Shown piece by piece: positions 1-15,733 of a DNA stretch of 64,000 bases (position 1 is its first letter; every line of letters begins with the position of its first letter). This DNA comes from Theocolax elegans. Lineage: Eukaryota; Arthropoda; Insecta; Hymenoptera; Cerocephalidae. The stretch spans positions 81,681,986 to 81,745,985 of the forward strand of contig CM047426.1 in assembly GCA_026168455.1 (NCBI GenBank). Reading direction: 5' to 3'. A model generated the notes under the pieces. The model was not told where the DNA came from. It was given only the letters and a program-made list of their open reading frames with translations, and searched no databases. The position numbers were made by a program, and so were the translations under genes.

Positions 1-1442
1 CAAACGGATACAAGTGAAGTTAGCTACGTATTGTTCAAATACATCGAAAATATATGTTTACCGGTATTTTTCAATTTTTAAATTATCATAATTTTCATTT
101 GCAACAATTAATAATGCATGCATTAAATATTTTCAAAGCTGATTGCATATTTACTACAGAAATGTATGTAATATTTTATATATATATATATATATATATT
201 TATTGATCGAATTTAGATTTTATTATTTTAAAATTAACATAAATTTGACAGTTATTTTACTAAATCTAGATAATTAATTAAAAATTAATATTTTAAATTT
301 AAATGATTTTAATAAATGTAAGGATAGATTTTGATAGCGGAAATTAAATCTATATGTACATGTACTGCACGTATACTTATATGATATATATGTTGTAACG
401 TTTTAAAACTCTATGGTCGCCGTCTTTCGAAATCTGCCTTAAATATAATAGTATAATATATATAATAATATACGTTTGACAATGAAGAATTTTATTAAAA
501 ATATAATTCGTATATTATTAATATTGTATAATATTAATGAAAAACATCGAAATTATAATATTTAATTTCTTAAAAATAATTCAGAAGATCAACAAATTTA
601 ATTTATATAACAAAATTTTACCTTAAATAACAAAAAAATCATAAATAAAAGTAATGAAACTTAAAAACCCACGATAAAAACAATATACATTTAGTTGATA
701 CGATTTCAATAATTTACTAACAATCGATAGTTCATTATTTTTTAATTAACAATTGCAAACGTTAATTCTATTCCTTTTATTAGATATATATGTCACAGAC
801 ATGGACACGTCGCCCTATACACTCGCATATGTGACTCACCTGACAATATGTATAACGTAATATGATAACAGAAATTATAGGTTTTCTGCGATAAAAAAAT
901 TTATCATTTTTTTATTACTTATATTATTTAATATTCTTACTTGTGTATTCATATATATTTATCAACATATATATTACAATATACACGCGTGAGGCATTAA
1001 ATTTGAGTTATTAACATAATTCAGCAAATCAACTAAATCGAAAATATATGTAACCATCAACATTTGTTTTTACTAAATTTTCAAAATTGATCAAAGTTCA
1101 TTTATAACAGAATATACTTAAATAATTCATTCTAAATAGAAAAAAAAAGTTTTTTTAACTAGTCAGGTGTATTTGTTCTCGGCCAACCTATAAGTATAAC
1201 ACATTATAAATCACCGATAGCTAAGTATATAAAAAAGTGTGCTCTCGATACCTATATCATAATTCGGTATATAAAGTCAGGTTAAGTTCTCTCAAAACGT
1301 ATTATCATAATATCGTACATAAGAGAAACGTGGAAGCAAACGCCATGTTTTTCGATACAAAATACGCATATACCATTTTGGCGAAAAGTTAACCTAAAGG
1401 ATAACTATATATATATTATATATATATATAAATTGATTTTTC

Positions 1443-1473
<31 letters not shown>

Positions 1474-1600
1474 TTCTTCTCCGGGATAAAAAAACAGCAA
1501 GTATAAGAGTGTGTGTTTATGATTTGTCGATCGTCCAGTTGACGTCACACGATTCGTGAAAACGGAGCCAAAGGGGTCTCTCAACCGTATAGTATAGTGT
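1..1600. other. AT-rich intergenic DNA upstream of PP1
   Basis: Very AT-rich sequence with stop codons in all frames and no open frame of useful length. It contains short TA runs near 180-200, 1404-1433 and 1446-1473. I see no gene here. The last part, from about 1500, becomes GC-richer and leads into the PP1 promoter region. Confidence 0.7.
1446..1473. repeat. TA microsatellite
   Basis: About thirteen to fourteen TA units upstream of the PP1 promoter, next to a second shorter run at 1404-1433. Confidence 0.9.
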
Positions 1601-2035
1601 ACATGCATATATATATATATAGAAAAGGTGTTGGCGGGAGGGAGGGCAAAGGCGCGCGCGCGCATCGCGGCTACTTGCGTCGGCCATTGCGGGTACCTTG
1701 CTCTCCTCCATCATAGCGCGAACGAGCGAGTGAGCGAGAGAGAGAAAGCGAGAGCGAGAGCGCCTTTTTCCGTCGGGTGGAGAGAGCTACAGGCCTTGCC
1801 GCGTACAACTCGACGACGTCGTCAGTGAGAAATAGGAGGAGCCCTCTCAAGAGACGTCGTCAAAGAAGAGAAATATTTAATATATATATATTAAAAGAAG
1901 GGATTCATATAGCCTCGATTCTCCCATTTAACACGCGTCCGCGTGGGAGAAAGAGAGAGAGAGAGTTTTAAAGACGCAGCGAGGAGAAACGACTCGCCTT
2001 GGGACGCGCTCTACCATTATTATTTCCCCGGCCCG
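1600..2035 (+). promoter_or_regulatory. Probable PP1 promoter and 5'UTR
   Basis: A GC-rich, CpG-containing segment with GA-repeat tracts (about 1723-1765 and 1952-1966) lies directly upstream of the PP1 start codon, in strong contrast with the AT-rich DNA on both sides. GAGA-type repeats and CpG-rich TATA-less sequence are common at housekeeping promoters in insects. The transcription start cannot be fixed from sequence. Small open frames here look like chance products of the repeats. Confidence 0.55.
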
Positions 2036-6648
<4,613 letters not shown>

Positions 6649-9600
6649 AACCGCCGGCTAGATTTCGTTCGAACGCGACACTTAGGATCTTAAGACCTCT
6701 CTCTCTCTCTCCCTCTCTCTCTCTCTTTCTCCTCCTGACTCCCTGACCACCATCCTGGAAAGACTCTTGAAGTCCTTGTAACAAAGAATTACGCACCTGC
6801 GCGAAGCCATCCATAAAAATACGCAATGATGTAATGCAGAAATCACTTCTGGAGATAATCATTGTAATTTGTCTTTTAGAGCTTGGCTAAAAATTTATGA
6901 CATATATAATTTTTAATTTTTTTATTTGAATTTTTTTTATCTAAATGAACGAGGAAGCGGAAAACACGGTGATACTTGTTTACATTTTTCTCGAGTAGGT
7001 GGTCTTCAGAAGTACCTCAATGAGGAGCGGAAGAAAAAAGTCAGGTGTATCTTGTATAGTTGTTGTCTATCTAAAAGTAGCGTATTGATTCATTTTTAAG
7101 CGGACAAAAAGGGAAGGATGTATGTCGTTTATATCGTTCCGTTTTATTTCGAGTCGTCAGACGACATAATCCGTTTTTTATTATTATTAATAATAGCCGT
7201 TGTCATTGTAACCGATCTGAACATCACCTGCACGAAAGCCCCTAATTGCTTAAACTTAGGAGAGGCAAAAATTTCGCGACGCGAAAACTCTTATTTTCTT
7301 CGGTTGTAATCAATTTATATACAATAAAACAACATTCAGAAATTCACGGAAGATTCCTTTTTTTATACGAATACAAAAAATAAAATAGAATCCATCAAAT
7401 ACAGTTTGATATACTTAGATATCATACAAATGACAATTTTTCCTCACATTAGAGGGTCGAGATCGTTGTAGAGTAAATGTTCATTAGGAGGGGATTAATT
7501 ATTGAGAAGAAAAATAAGCGCTTGCGCGAAGTGTGACAAATATGTGATACGCGCAATCGTCGAGTGTAGGTGAATAAATTCCAAACGGATAAAAAGTTTG
7601 GAGTGCACTTTACCAAACCTTTGGTGAACGCGTTTCCGAAAAAAAAGAATTACATTTGTCACGAACGATCTGCTACAAATGTTAAGTCTATTGTATTTGA
7701 GCAATGGAAAAAAGCGGATATAATCGTTCGCGACAAAACGGGGTACAAATTGAGGGATGAAAACAACAGTTATATAGAATATATAAATCCAAGAGTCCGT
7801 GCGAGCGAATATTTCACATCAAGGAATACAACAAATAAAAATCGCAAATCCATCTCATTTTTTCATCAAAAGCTAATGTCGTCACGTTCGTTCATTCCCA
7901 CCGTGTCATCATCTATACTTTTCATATTTAAAGGACAAAAAATAAGTGAAGTCTGTCTCCCCCTAAACCCTCAAAAAATACAAGCACTTGCGTTTTCCTC
8001 AAGCACCATAGCAAGTAGTTTTCATTCTCACTAACGCCGTTGTCTTTTACAACAGACAAAAGAAATAAAACTACGTGACTGACCAGCAACGATTTTATTA
8101 TAAGATTATGAAGGAAGGGAACATAAAAATAACGTTTAATCACGTTTAAATATGTTTAATCACGTTCAATCATGTTTAATCACGTTCCCAATAATTGTAC
8201 ATTTATTTTTTTTTCTAAATAAAAATTTCATCTCAAAACCTATCCCGTCATTTTTTCATTATACATTAACGGTAGCTTTTCCCCATTAGGCACAAGTTGA
8301 GAAATTTATAAATTCCTAATTTCTCGAATTTTAGATTAATTATAAAGTACCCTATAGGAAATCGTCGAAGCAATTGCATACATCAACATAAAATAAAATT
8401 AAAAGCATAAATACGAGTAACTTATATGTCGTAAAAGAAAACAAAGTCAACTCGTGCCATTATAATTTAAACATTCTAACTGTCTCTAAAAGAAGTTACT
8501 GCTTTCAGTATTAATCGATATATACGAATGGCTATCGAAAGATATTTTGTTTTATAATTTTTAGACAAAGGTTGAAAGAAGAAACTGCGACTGTTTTGAA
8601 AACAAGACTTATTTTGTTACCACTTGTTTGCGTCTACAAAGTGTCACATTGTCTCATTAGTCCGAATACAAAACTTCTAATAATTAAACTTATTTCGATT
8701 TATATACATCCATTTTATGTAATTGACTATTACCTATGTTGCTTTGTAATTAAAATAATAAATCGTCATAAATATTCTATTACAATCAAACTTTCATACA
8801 TGTACAAACTTTATTTGAATTTTTCGAAATCATATTAATTCATCGTGATTAATTTATATAATCTCAATGATTATTTTTTCATTGGAGTCTTTATTACATA
8901 TATACATATTGCTCTGTTCGTTTGCAAACCGTATAATACTAAATATAACGCAATAATAAAAAAAAACACGCACCAAAAGTGATTTCCGTATAATAATCAA
9001 AATAAAATTTAAGAAAATGCAATAAATATTCTTCCTTTGTCAATGGCTTGCGAATTTTCGTTCATAATCTTACATTTACATAAGCAATATAGTATAACGA
9101 ATATGAATCTGGAAAATATACAAGGAGAGTTAAAATACTGACTAAAAAATCTTTAATTTTTTAAACGCATAACGATTGTCTAAGCGATGTAATAAAATTA
9201 ATATATTTTATTTTTATTTTTTACATATAAAAATTTCGTTGTTACGAAGCACATACACACACACACACAGACTAGTTTGTATACGTAAGCGTTTTTTTCT
9301 AACGAGATATTTCTTTTTTCTTGGCTTCTGATTTTATAGACAAAAGAAAAGTTAGGTGAAAAAGCGAGATGAACAAGAACATCGTTAAACATGCAAGGTG
9401 GAGAGAGCGCGTTTACAATCGCGTATTATAAAACCAAGAGCTCGAGCTAGGATATACATACATAATGTGACGAAATATTACAATGGATAAAAGAGAGGCA
9501 TTTCTTTTTGTTCTAAAAGCACTGTTGAAAATGTGTTTTATTATTGTATAAGAATTGAGACTGTACGAGTGGTGCAATGAGGAATAAAGGCACTATTAAC
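6649..9600 (+). other. PP1 3'UTR and downstream AT-rich DNA
   Basis: After the PP1 stop there is a CT-repeat tract (about 6697-6728), then AT-rich DNA. Possible poly(A) signals AATAAA occur near 7324 and 9583, so the 3'UTR could be short or nearly 3 kb; sequence alone does not decide. The longest open frame (7570-8034) begins with GTG rather than ATG, matches nothing I recognise, and is not called as a gene. Confidence 0.5.
8131..8190. repeat. 10-bp tandem repeat, six units
   Basis: Six consecutive units of exactly 10 bp follow the pattern YAYGTTYAAT (for example CACGTTCAAT, CATGTTTAAT, CACGTTCCCA). The period matches about one DNA helical turn. The array is short, diverged at one or two positions per unit, and embedded in unique AT-rich DNA downstream of PP1. 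No function is known. Confidence 0.8.
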
Positions 9601-9839
9601 ATCAACAATTCAGTTTTGTTAATTTGTCATTTTTTAATTATCTCAATACTAAAATACATATATATAGGCATACTATTGCAAGCTAAGCTACCTGGAAATT
9701 CATTTAAAATGATATTAAAGTTTGACTTTGTTCTAAATGAAACGAATAATTAAGAAAATGAACATTTATAGGTAATGTATTAGGTATGCTATAATTAGTG
9801 AGAACATCATGCAGATGATAAAGAAGATATTTCTAAAAT

Positions 9840-10780
9840 GGTATGTATCTTCACCAACAGATGGCAGTGTGATTACAAAATTTGTGGGTTTTATATTGGT
9901 ATCAATCTGTTTCTATAGTGCCAATAAATGTATTTTAAGAAAAAAAAATTGTTTTTGGATATGTAGATTTGCTTTTGTTTTATAGCCAATTTTCGATTTT
10001 TAAAGAATTTGTTGTAATTTTTAATTGCTTTTTAATTGCTTATATTTCTGAAAATATCGACCAAATGGTTCTTGTGAAAAAATTATAATACAAAAGGTTT
10101 TTTTTTTCAAAAAAATTTTATTTTGCCGTAAAGTACGCTGTTTAATAGTAACATATCTAGCTAAATTAAAACTTATCACAAATATAATTTGAAATGTTTA
10201 TAATATCTAAATGCTGCATTTTTCGTACATAACTTTTGGAAAATCCTCCTCATGAAAACAGAGATGGACTTTGAAATTAAATGATTATAGTACTTCTCAA
10301 AAGTTTTGAAACTCGATTTATTCAAATTTTGTCAAAATTAAAAATATTATTTTTCAATGTCTTGAGGAACAGGTAGATTTTTTAGTTCAAATAAAAAACC
10401 TACATATCCCTCAAGAAACTGAAAAATAATACTTTTAATTTTGAAACTATATAATTTTAAATAGTTTGAATAATTTTGGTAGGATTAATTAAATTTCATA
10501 ATTCAAATTGAATTAATGCAACACTAGTCGCGGTAACTTCTATTCTTCTGGAAACAACATACTTTTGTTACATCATTTTTTGCATCAATGGTTAAAAATT
10601 AAGTTAAGATCCCAAAATAATTAGTAATTTTATTTAAATAAAACGTAAATATTTTTAGTGATTTGAAGCTGTTTATTTTAAACTAGTTATTTTGCATGAC
10701 GCAACGTAAAAGCAATACATTAATTTTGAGGAAGCTATACGTGCCAATGAATTGGCAGAGCTTTTTTAAGTAATAATGGA
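9840..10780 (+). repeat. Dispersed non-coding repeat, copy A
   Basis: About 900 bp aligns in blocks, in the same orientation, with 44170-45260. Shared landmarks in order include GTTTTTGGAT near 9950, AATTTTCG near 9989, AAACTTATCACA near 10167, AAATGCTG near 10209, TTAATTAAATTTCATAATTC near 10485, GATCCCAAAATAATTA near 10608 and GAATTGGCA near 10749. No open frame spans it. It could be an old non-autonomous mobile element or a decayed segmental duplicate. Copy A carries an extra roughly 190 bp, including a hairpin, that copy B lacks. Confidence 0.65.
10334..10442. repeat. Compact hairpin inside dispersed repeat A
   Basis: Two arms of about 51 bp (10334-10384 and 10391-10442) are inverted copies with roughly seven mismatches, separated by only about 6 bp. 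Several mismatches would still pair as G-U in RNA. The segment is missing from the otherwise alignable copy B, which suggests a later insertion into the repeat. It may be a small foldback MITE or a source of hairpin RNA. Confidence 0.7.
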
Positions 10781-12880
10781 AATAAAATCAATTGAAAAAC
10801 AAAACTATTTGTAAAAGTAGTTTAATAAGTTTCACTACACACTAGATAATAATTAAGTATTCTTATTGATTATTTTATTTTATATTTTTTTTTAATCACA
10901 TTTTTAATGTCGATTATTGGTTTTTTATTTGAGTTCCATTCATAGAACGCTGATGGCATTGTTGAACTTTGTACATATTGACATATCAACAACTGAAAAA
11001 AGGAATCGAACTACATATTGCATAGTATAATTTACTTTTGTTTCTATATTATTATACAAAATAATAATGTTTAAGAGTAGGTAGACTTGTTAATTTTGAA
11101 ATTAATTTTTGAATTCGTAAATCTAACAATTATGTATTTGTTAATTGTTATACCCAACGGAGGTCTTTAATGTACCTAATTTTAAAATGACTGCAATGTT
11201 ATATAAATACATAAAATACTATAGAAATTAAATTATTTCATTATTTTTCACTTAAGAAATATTATTTTTATGAATATATCATTATAATTCATTCAATAAT
11301 CTCTCGATCAATAAAATCTTATATGATAATTAATTTTGTACATGCTTAACTCGTATAAATATTATTATTCAATGACTTTTCATTCGTTTTCACTAATAAT
11401 TAAGCAGATTTTTAAAATAATTCTTGTGTTTCAATTTTACTCTCCGATAAAACATTCCATACAAATAATTACAATTATAAAATCTTTAGGTATTCAAGTT
11501 TTTTTGTTCTGTAAAATTTTACAATATATTTAAAATATTTTATATTTCACATTTTTAAAAATTCAGCGAGAATATTCATTGCCGAATTTCATTTCCCTGC
11601 ACAATTTTTATATAATTTATATCTGAGTAATTTTGATCCATTATTATTTTGGATCATTAACATTTTATTAAATTTAATTCTTTTTAATAGTATATTTACA
11701 AAGATTATAAATTTTTCTTCAGATCAATATTTGTAACACATTTTTTCTACGTATATAAATCCGCTAAGCGGATTGGATTGATGATTCAAAATTTCTAGTT
11801 TGTTAATTCTGTAAGTGGACTAAAATGCTTATTATTTATTAGTGTTTAGTTTTATTTAATACTAAACGATTGAGTTTCAAAAAGTTATAAATTTTCACTT
11901 TTTTATTGTTTTGAATAAGAAATATCAAAAAGTTTGGACATACAAATCAGTCGATATGTAAAATTAAACATTTTTACATTAAAATTACTACATTTATTAA
12001 TAACATCGCAGTTAGAAAATTAGACAAAAATTATAGTATAAAATAGTTGAATTAGAATGGTTCAAATTGAATAGTTATATAATATAGAATCTTTCCAAAA
12101 AATAAGTTTAACGTAAGTTTTTGTATTAAATTATACACACATTTGCATATTCTAACATATGTATTCCCGTTATTGATATTTTAAAAATGATTCATTCAAT
12201 AATAATAATATTCTTTACAAAAACTGAATACTTTACATTTTTACACATGTTTACATGCAAGTCATAAAACACAAATTTATTTATTAATCTTTGCGTGCGA
12301 ATATAAATATAAATAGATAAATACAATATAAATAATAAACATAAATTAATATAAAGCACCTGTAAAGATTACTTTATTGACTTTAATCGGGGGAGAAAAA
12401 TTGTGTTGTCTCGTCAACATAAAAATAGTAACCATCGTATTTTTAGTTAAGACTTAAAATTTAAAAAGGCCTTATTCTCTTAGATGAATTAAGTAATGTC
12501 TTCGCTAAAGCTTAAGAACTGTCATCCATGCGAATAAACGCCAACTTTACTCTCTTGCATACGTATTATTACTTATTACATGTACTAAATTTAATGTTAA
12601 TATGTTATTTTTATGTCAGTACATGTTATAAAAAATTATTTATCCATAAATCGTACAATAAAAATGTGTAAAAATAAAAAACTCTAACAATATTTAGCAG
12701 ATTGAAAAGTAAGTTATTGGACTTCCAAAAACTAACTTTCGGTAAATTAAAAAAATTAACAACAAATAATAAGTGTATAGTCATACTATACTTACCAAAA
12801 GAAAATACCAGTTAGCACGTGTAAAATGCACTCGATATATAATAACAAAAAAGCAGAAAGTGACAAACCGAGCATCGCGA
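10781..12880. other. AT-rich intergenic DNA
   Basis: Extremely AT-rich DNA between the dispersed repeat and the receptor cluster. Only short open frames occur (65 codons at most) and none resembles a known protein. I see no RNA gene or inverted repeat of note. Confidence 0.65.
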
Positions 12881-13140
12881 GATCCAAACAAAAAGTCACG
12901 AACATGCAGCATATATAGGAGAATAAAAGAGAATAGAAAGACCGATAGACGTGCCGCGGGTTGCTATTACGGGGTCTTGAGCTAAGCAATGTCTACTAAT
13001 TTGTTGGGTGGCTCCTTTAGCCAATCGAAACCCCGCCTTTTGGCACACCAGCCAAAACTCTGAGAAAACGAAAAATCTCTCCACTTGGTTAAAAAGAATA
13101 ACCCGACGGTGATGCTCTAATGTGCCTAAGGAGAGACCAA
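12880..13140. other. GC-richer island of unknown nature
   Basis: About 260 bp is much richer in G and C than the flanking DNA. It contains GCCGCGGGTTGC near 12952 and CCCCGCCTTTTGGC near 13030. Small minus-strand frames of 62-65 codons cross it but show no recognisable motif. It lies just beyond the 3' end of the first receptor gene. It could be a decayed mobile-element fragment or a regulatory segment; the sequence does not decide. Confidence 0.4.
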
Positions 13141-13280
13141 AGAAAGTGAAATAATAAATTCTTTTTAAATATTTATCTTTATTTATTTAAATTATTACAT
13201 TTACAAATATAAAATCATAATTAATAATTTAACCTCCATACAAGCAACAAAAAATATTTTAATTTGACAATAGAAAATTG

Positions 13281-15293
13281 TCAAAAAGCACGTTGTATAA
13301 ACCTAATATGTAACAGTTGAAATTGTTGATAAATCGATTGAAATCTTAAAATCTTCAACACAAATAATTTTACTTTTTTCCAATAAATTTCACCTATAAA
13401 ACTAAAAATTGCTATGATATATCCAATGGACAAAAGTGAAACCAATTTTCCACTTGATAAATGTCTACTATTTATTGTTGCGTCTTTTATTGATCCTATC
13501 ACAAAATCATTATGCTGCATACCTTCGTAACCTAATAATTTAGTGCCATCGATCGAAACATTTCTCAGAGTAAGTTTAAACATATACGATGGAATGCCAG
13601 AAGTAACAATATGTTGCAAAACTTTATTAAAATGATGAACGTACGGTGACGTTTTATGAAGCAATAACGAATTAAATCCTCTAATCAAAGGTTCTTTTAC
13701 AAATGTAATAACCCAACCATCAACGTTTTTCGAATAACCATTCGAGACTAATTGTCCAAAATCTTCATTAACTTCGCAAGCTTGGACACCTTCCTGATTA
13801 TTTATTAATTTTTTCACACAATTTGTTATATTTGAATATCCATATATCGGTTTAGAACTATTAAGTAATTTTAACAATGTAGGGTAATTCTGTTGCTTCA
13901 ATACATTTTTCGTTTCTACGGTAATGTGAGGAGTAATTCCAGCATCAATCAAATCTTGCAAGGTATCCAATTTTTTAAACGTTTCACTGTCCAGGCAGAT
14001 ATCTAACAATTCTTCTAACATTTGAGTTGATAATATAATAAATAAAAAGTTTAAACTTAGAAAAAATAACCTTCGAAACATTAATTTCGGTGGATCTTTA
14101 ATAGAATTTCCAATTAACACTTGGACGATAGTTATTACTGACAAAGTTTTATCATTCACATCTAACATACTTTTTATCGATGTTGTAAAAATTAAAAAAA
14201 TTATTCCAATTGCGACCAGTAATAGTAATTTATCCGAAATTTTATACATATATTGACTTTGTTGTCTTACAATAATGTGGCTGCTCTCTGTGTATAAAAA
14301 ACGACCCCTATAAAAATTTAAATTTTCAATCGAGTCTTGCCTTGATATACCAACCAGATTGATACTAAAATCAATAGACTTATTTTTGAAAGCATCTTTG
14401 TAAGTAAAATAAGTAAGATTATATCGTGTTAAATTTAAATTTTGCTGATATGTTGCTTTAGCGATCACTGTAAAATTTAAAATGTCTGCAAGTAGCCTAG
14501 TTATCGTAACTTGAAACCCATACAAATAATCCAAAATGTTAGTTCCAGTATAATTTGGATGTATTATAACACCAGGAATTTCTTCGCTAAATCCCACTCT
14601 CAACGTTATTCCATGCAAATGTTTGATTTTGTCTTCGAACAAATCGATTCCAATTGTAAATTTGTTAATTTTATAAACATTAGAAAGTGGATTGAACCGA
14701 TGCAATAGAATATCGAAATTTTCATTTGCACTTACCAAAAATGAGTTGTTTGTAAAGTCATGTTTGATCACTTCGATAATCGACAAGTACAGAAAATCAT
14801 GTTTCCAAGCGTATTTAAAAATTTTTAAAAAATTTGAATTTTTGCCACTGTTGACAATAAATATAAAACATTTTGATCGAACTAAGTCGACTGTATAAGT
14901 CATTAAAAAGTCAATAAGTTGAACGAGCTGTTGCTCAATGGTTGCTCTACTAACATTGTCAATCAACATGACTTTTAAATATTTTCTTTCCGATGCATTC
15001 TTAAGTAGGTTACTGATACCAATTAAATTATCGTTGACATCATTCATCAACAAGTTCATTTCTACCACTGCAACTGGAAAATTCGTAATCAATTCTTTTG
15101 TTATGATCTTCGACGTTGATGTTAATGACTGAGAGTGCTTAAAAATTAATGTAATTTTATTGTAATATAAATTTTGTTTTATATATGTATTCATATAATT
15201 TATCATATTTTCGACGACGTTGTATTCTTGTGATTTGCATCCAACGATTATTATGCATAGTATAACAAATATAATTTTTCCACATTTGCACAT
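13281..15293 (-). CDS. Divergent ionotropic receptor (IR), intact, intronless
   Basis: A single 670-residue open frame. The N-terminus (MCKCGKIIFVILCIIIVGCK) is a signal peptide. Residues about 25-210 form a variable amino-terminal region, and about 228-345 the first ligand-binding lobe. TM1 is near 355-372, a pore-loop helix near 382-398 (STVITIVQ-like, here SVITIVQVLIG), TM2 near 409-424, the second lobe near 430-600 containing DLIDAGITPHIT and TSGIPSYMFK, and TM3 near 617-638. This order is that of insect ionotropic receptors, variant glutamate-receptor channels used in smell, taste and other senses. The glutamate-binding residues of true iGluRs are not evident, as is usual for divergent IRs. 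It is the most downstream member of a minus-strand tandem cluster and is clearly related to the copy at 18533-20485. Ligand unknown. The subfamily cannot be assigned without a tree. Confidence 0.88.
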   Translation of the reverse strand: MCKCGKIIFVILCIIIVGCKSQEYNVVENMINYMNTYIKQNLYYNKITLIFKHSQSLTSTSKIITKELITNFPVAVVEMNLLMNDVNDNLIGISNLLKNASERKYLKVMLIDNVSRATIEQQLVQLIDFLMTYTVDLVRSKCFIFIVNSGKNSNFLKIFKYAWKHDFLYLSIIEVIKHDFTNNSFLVSANENFDILLHRFNPLSNVYKINKFTIGIDLFEDKIKHLHGITLRVGFSEEIPGVIIHPNYTGTNILDYLYGFQVTITRLLADILNFTVIAKATYQQNLNLTRYNLTYFTYKDAFKNKSIDFSINLVGISRQDSIENLNFYRGRFLYTESSHIIVRQQSQYMYKISDKLLLLVAIGIIFLIFTTSIKSMLDVNDKTLSVITIVQVLIGNSIKDPPKLMFRRLFFLSLNFLFIILSTQMLEELLDICLDSETFKKLDTLQDLIDAGITPHITVETKNVLKQQNYPTLLKLLNSSKPIYGYSNITNCVKKLINNQEGVQACEVNEDFGQLVSNGYSKNVDGWVITFVKEPLIRGFNSLLLHKTSPYVHHFNKVLQHIVTSGIPSYMFKLTLRNVSIDGTKLLGYEGMQHNDFVIGSIKDATINSRHLSSGKLVSLLSIGYIIAIFSFIGEIYWKKVKLFVLKILRFQSIYQQFQLLHIRFIQRAF

Positions 15294-15733
15294 AACTGAG
15301 TTACAAATTAATTAGATTTACATTTTTTGCACACTGCCTTTCTGAAATACGTTCACTCTTTTAAACTATGAACTGAAATTAAAAGTAAAAAATAAGGCAC
15401 TTAATTATAACTGTATAATTAATGTAGCTTCATAGACATAAAATAGGTGTAAAATTTACCGATAAATTTAATTACGGTTAACGCGAAGAAATAAATCAAT
15501 AAGTAAGTAAATATTTAACTATTATATTAACAAAGCAAATAATCAATTTTTTGCAGAGTCATTAATAATTTTTTAATGGAGCCAATACTTTTGACAACAT
15601 TTAACATTTAACATAATATTAACTAACGTAAAACAGTTAAAATAGATTTAATATGGGTGAACTATTAAAAAATACGAGAAACTGAAAACTTTAAAATATC
15701 TAATTAGATATTATCAATATTTGTAATTGATAA
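15294..15733. other. AT-rich spacer in the receptor cluster
   Basis: A spacer of about 440 bp between the 5' end of the first receptor and the 3' end of the receptor pseudogene. It should hold the promoter of the intact receptor. No clear TATA box or motif stands out in such AT-rich DNA. Confidence 0.6.

Noticed and set aside
7570..8034. 154-codon open frame downstream of PP1
   Set aside because: It begins with GTG, not ATG, has no recognisable domain or signal, and lies in the likely 3'UTR/intergenic region. Probably chance.
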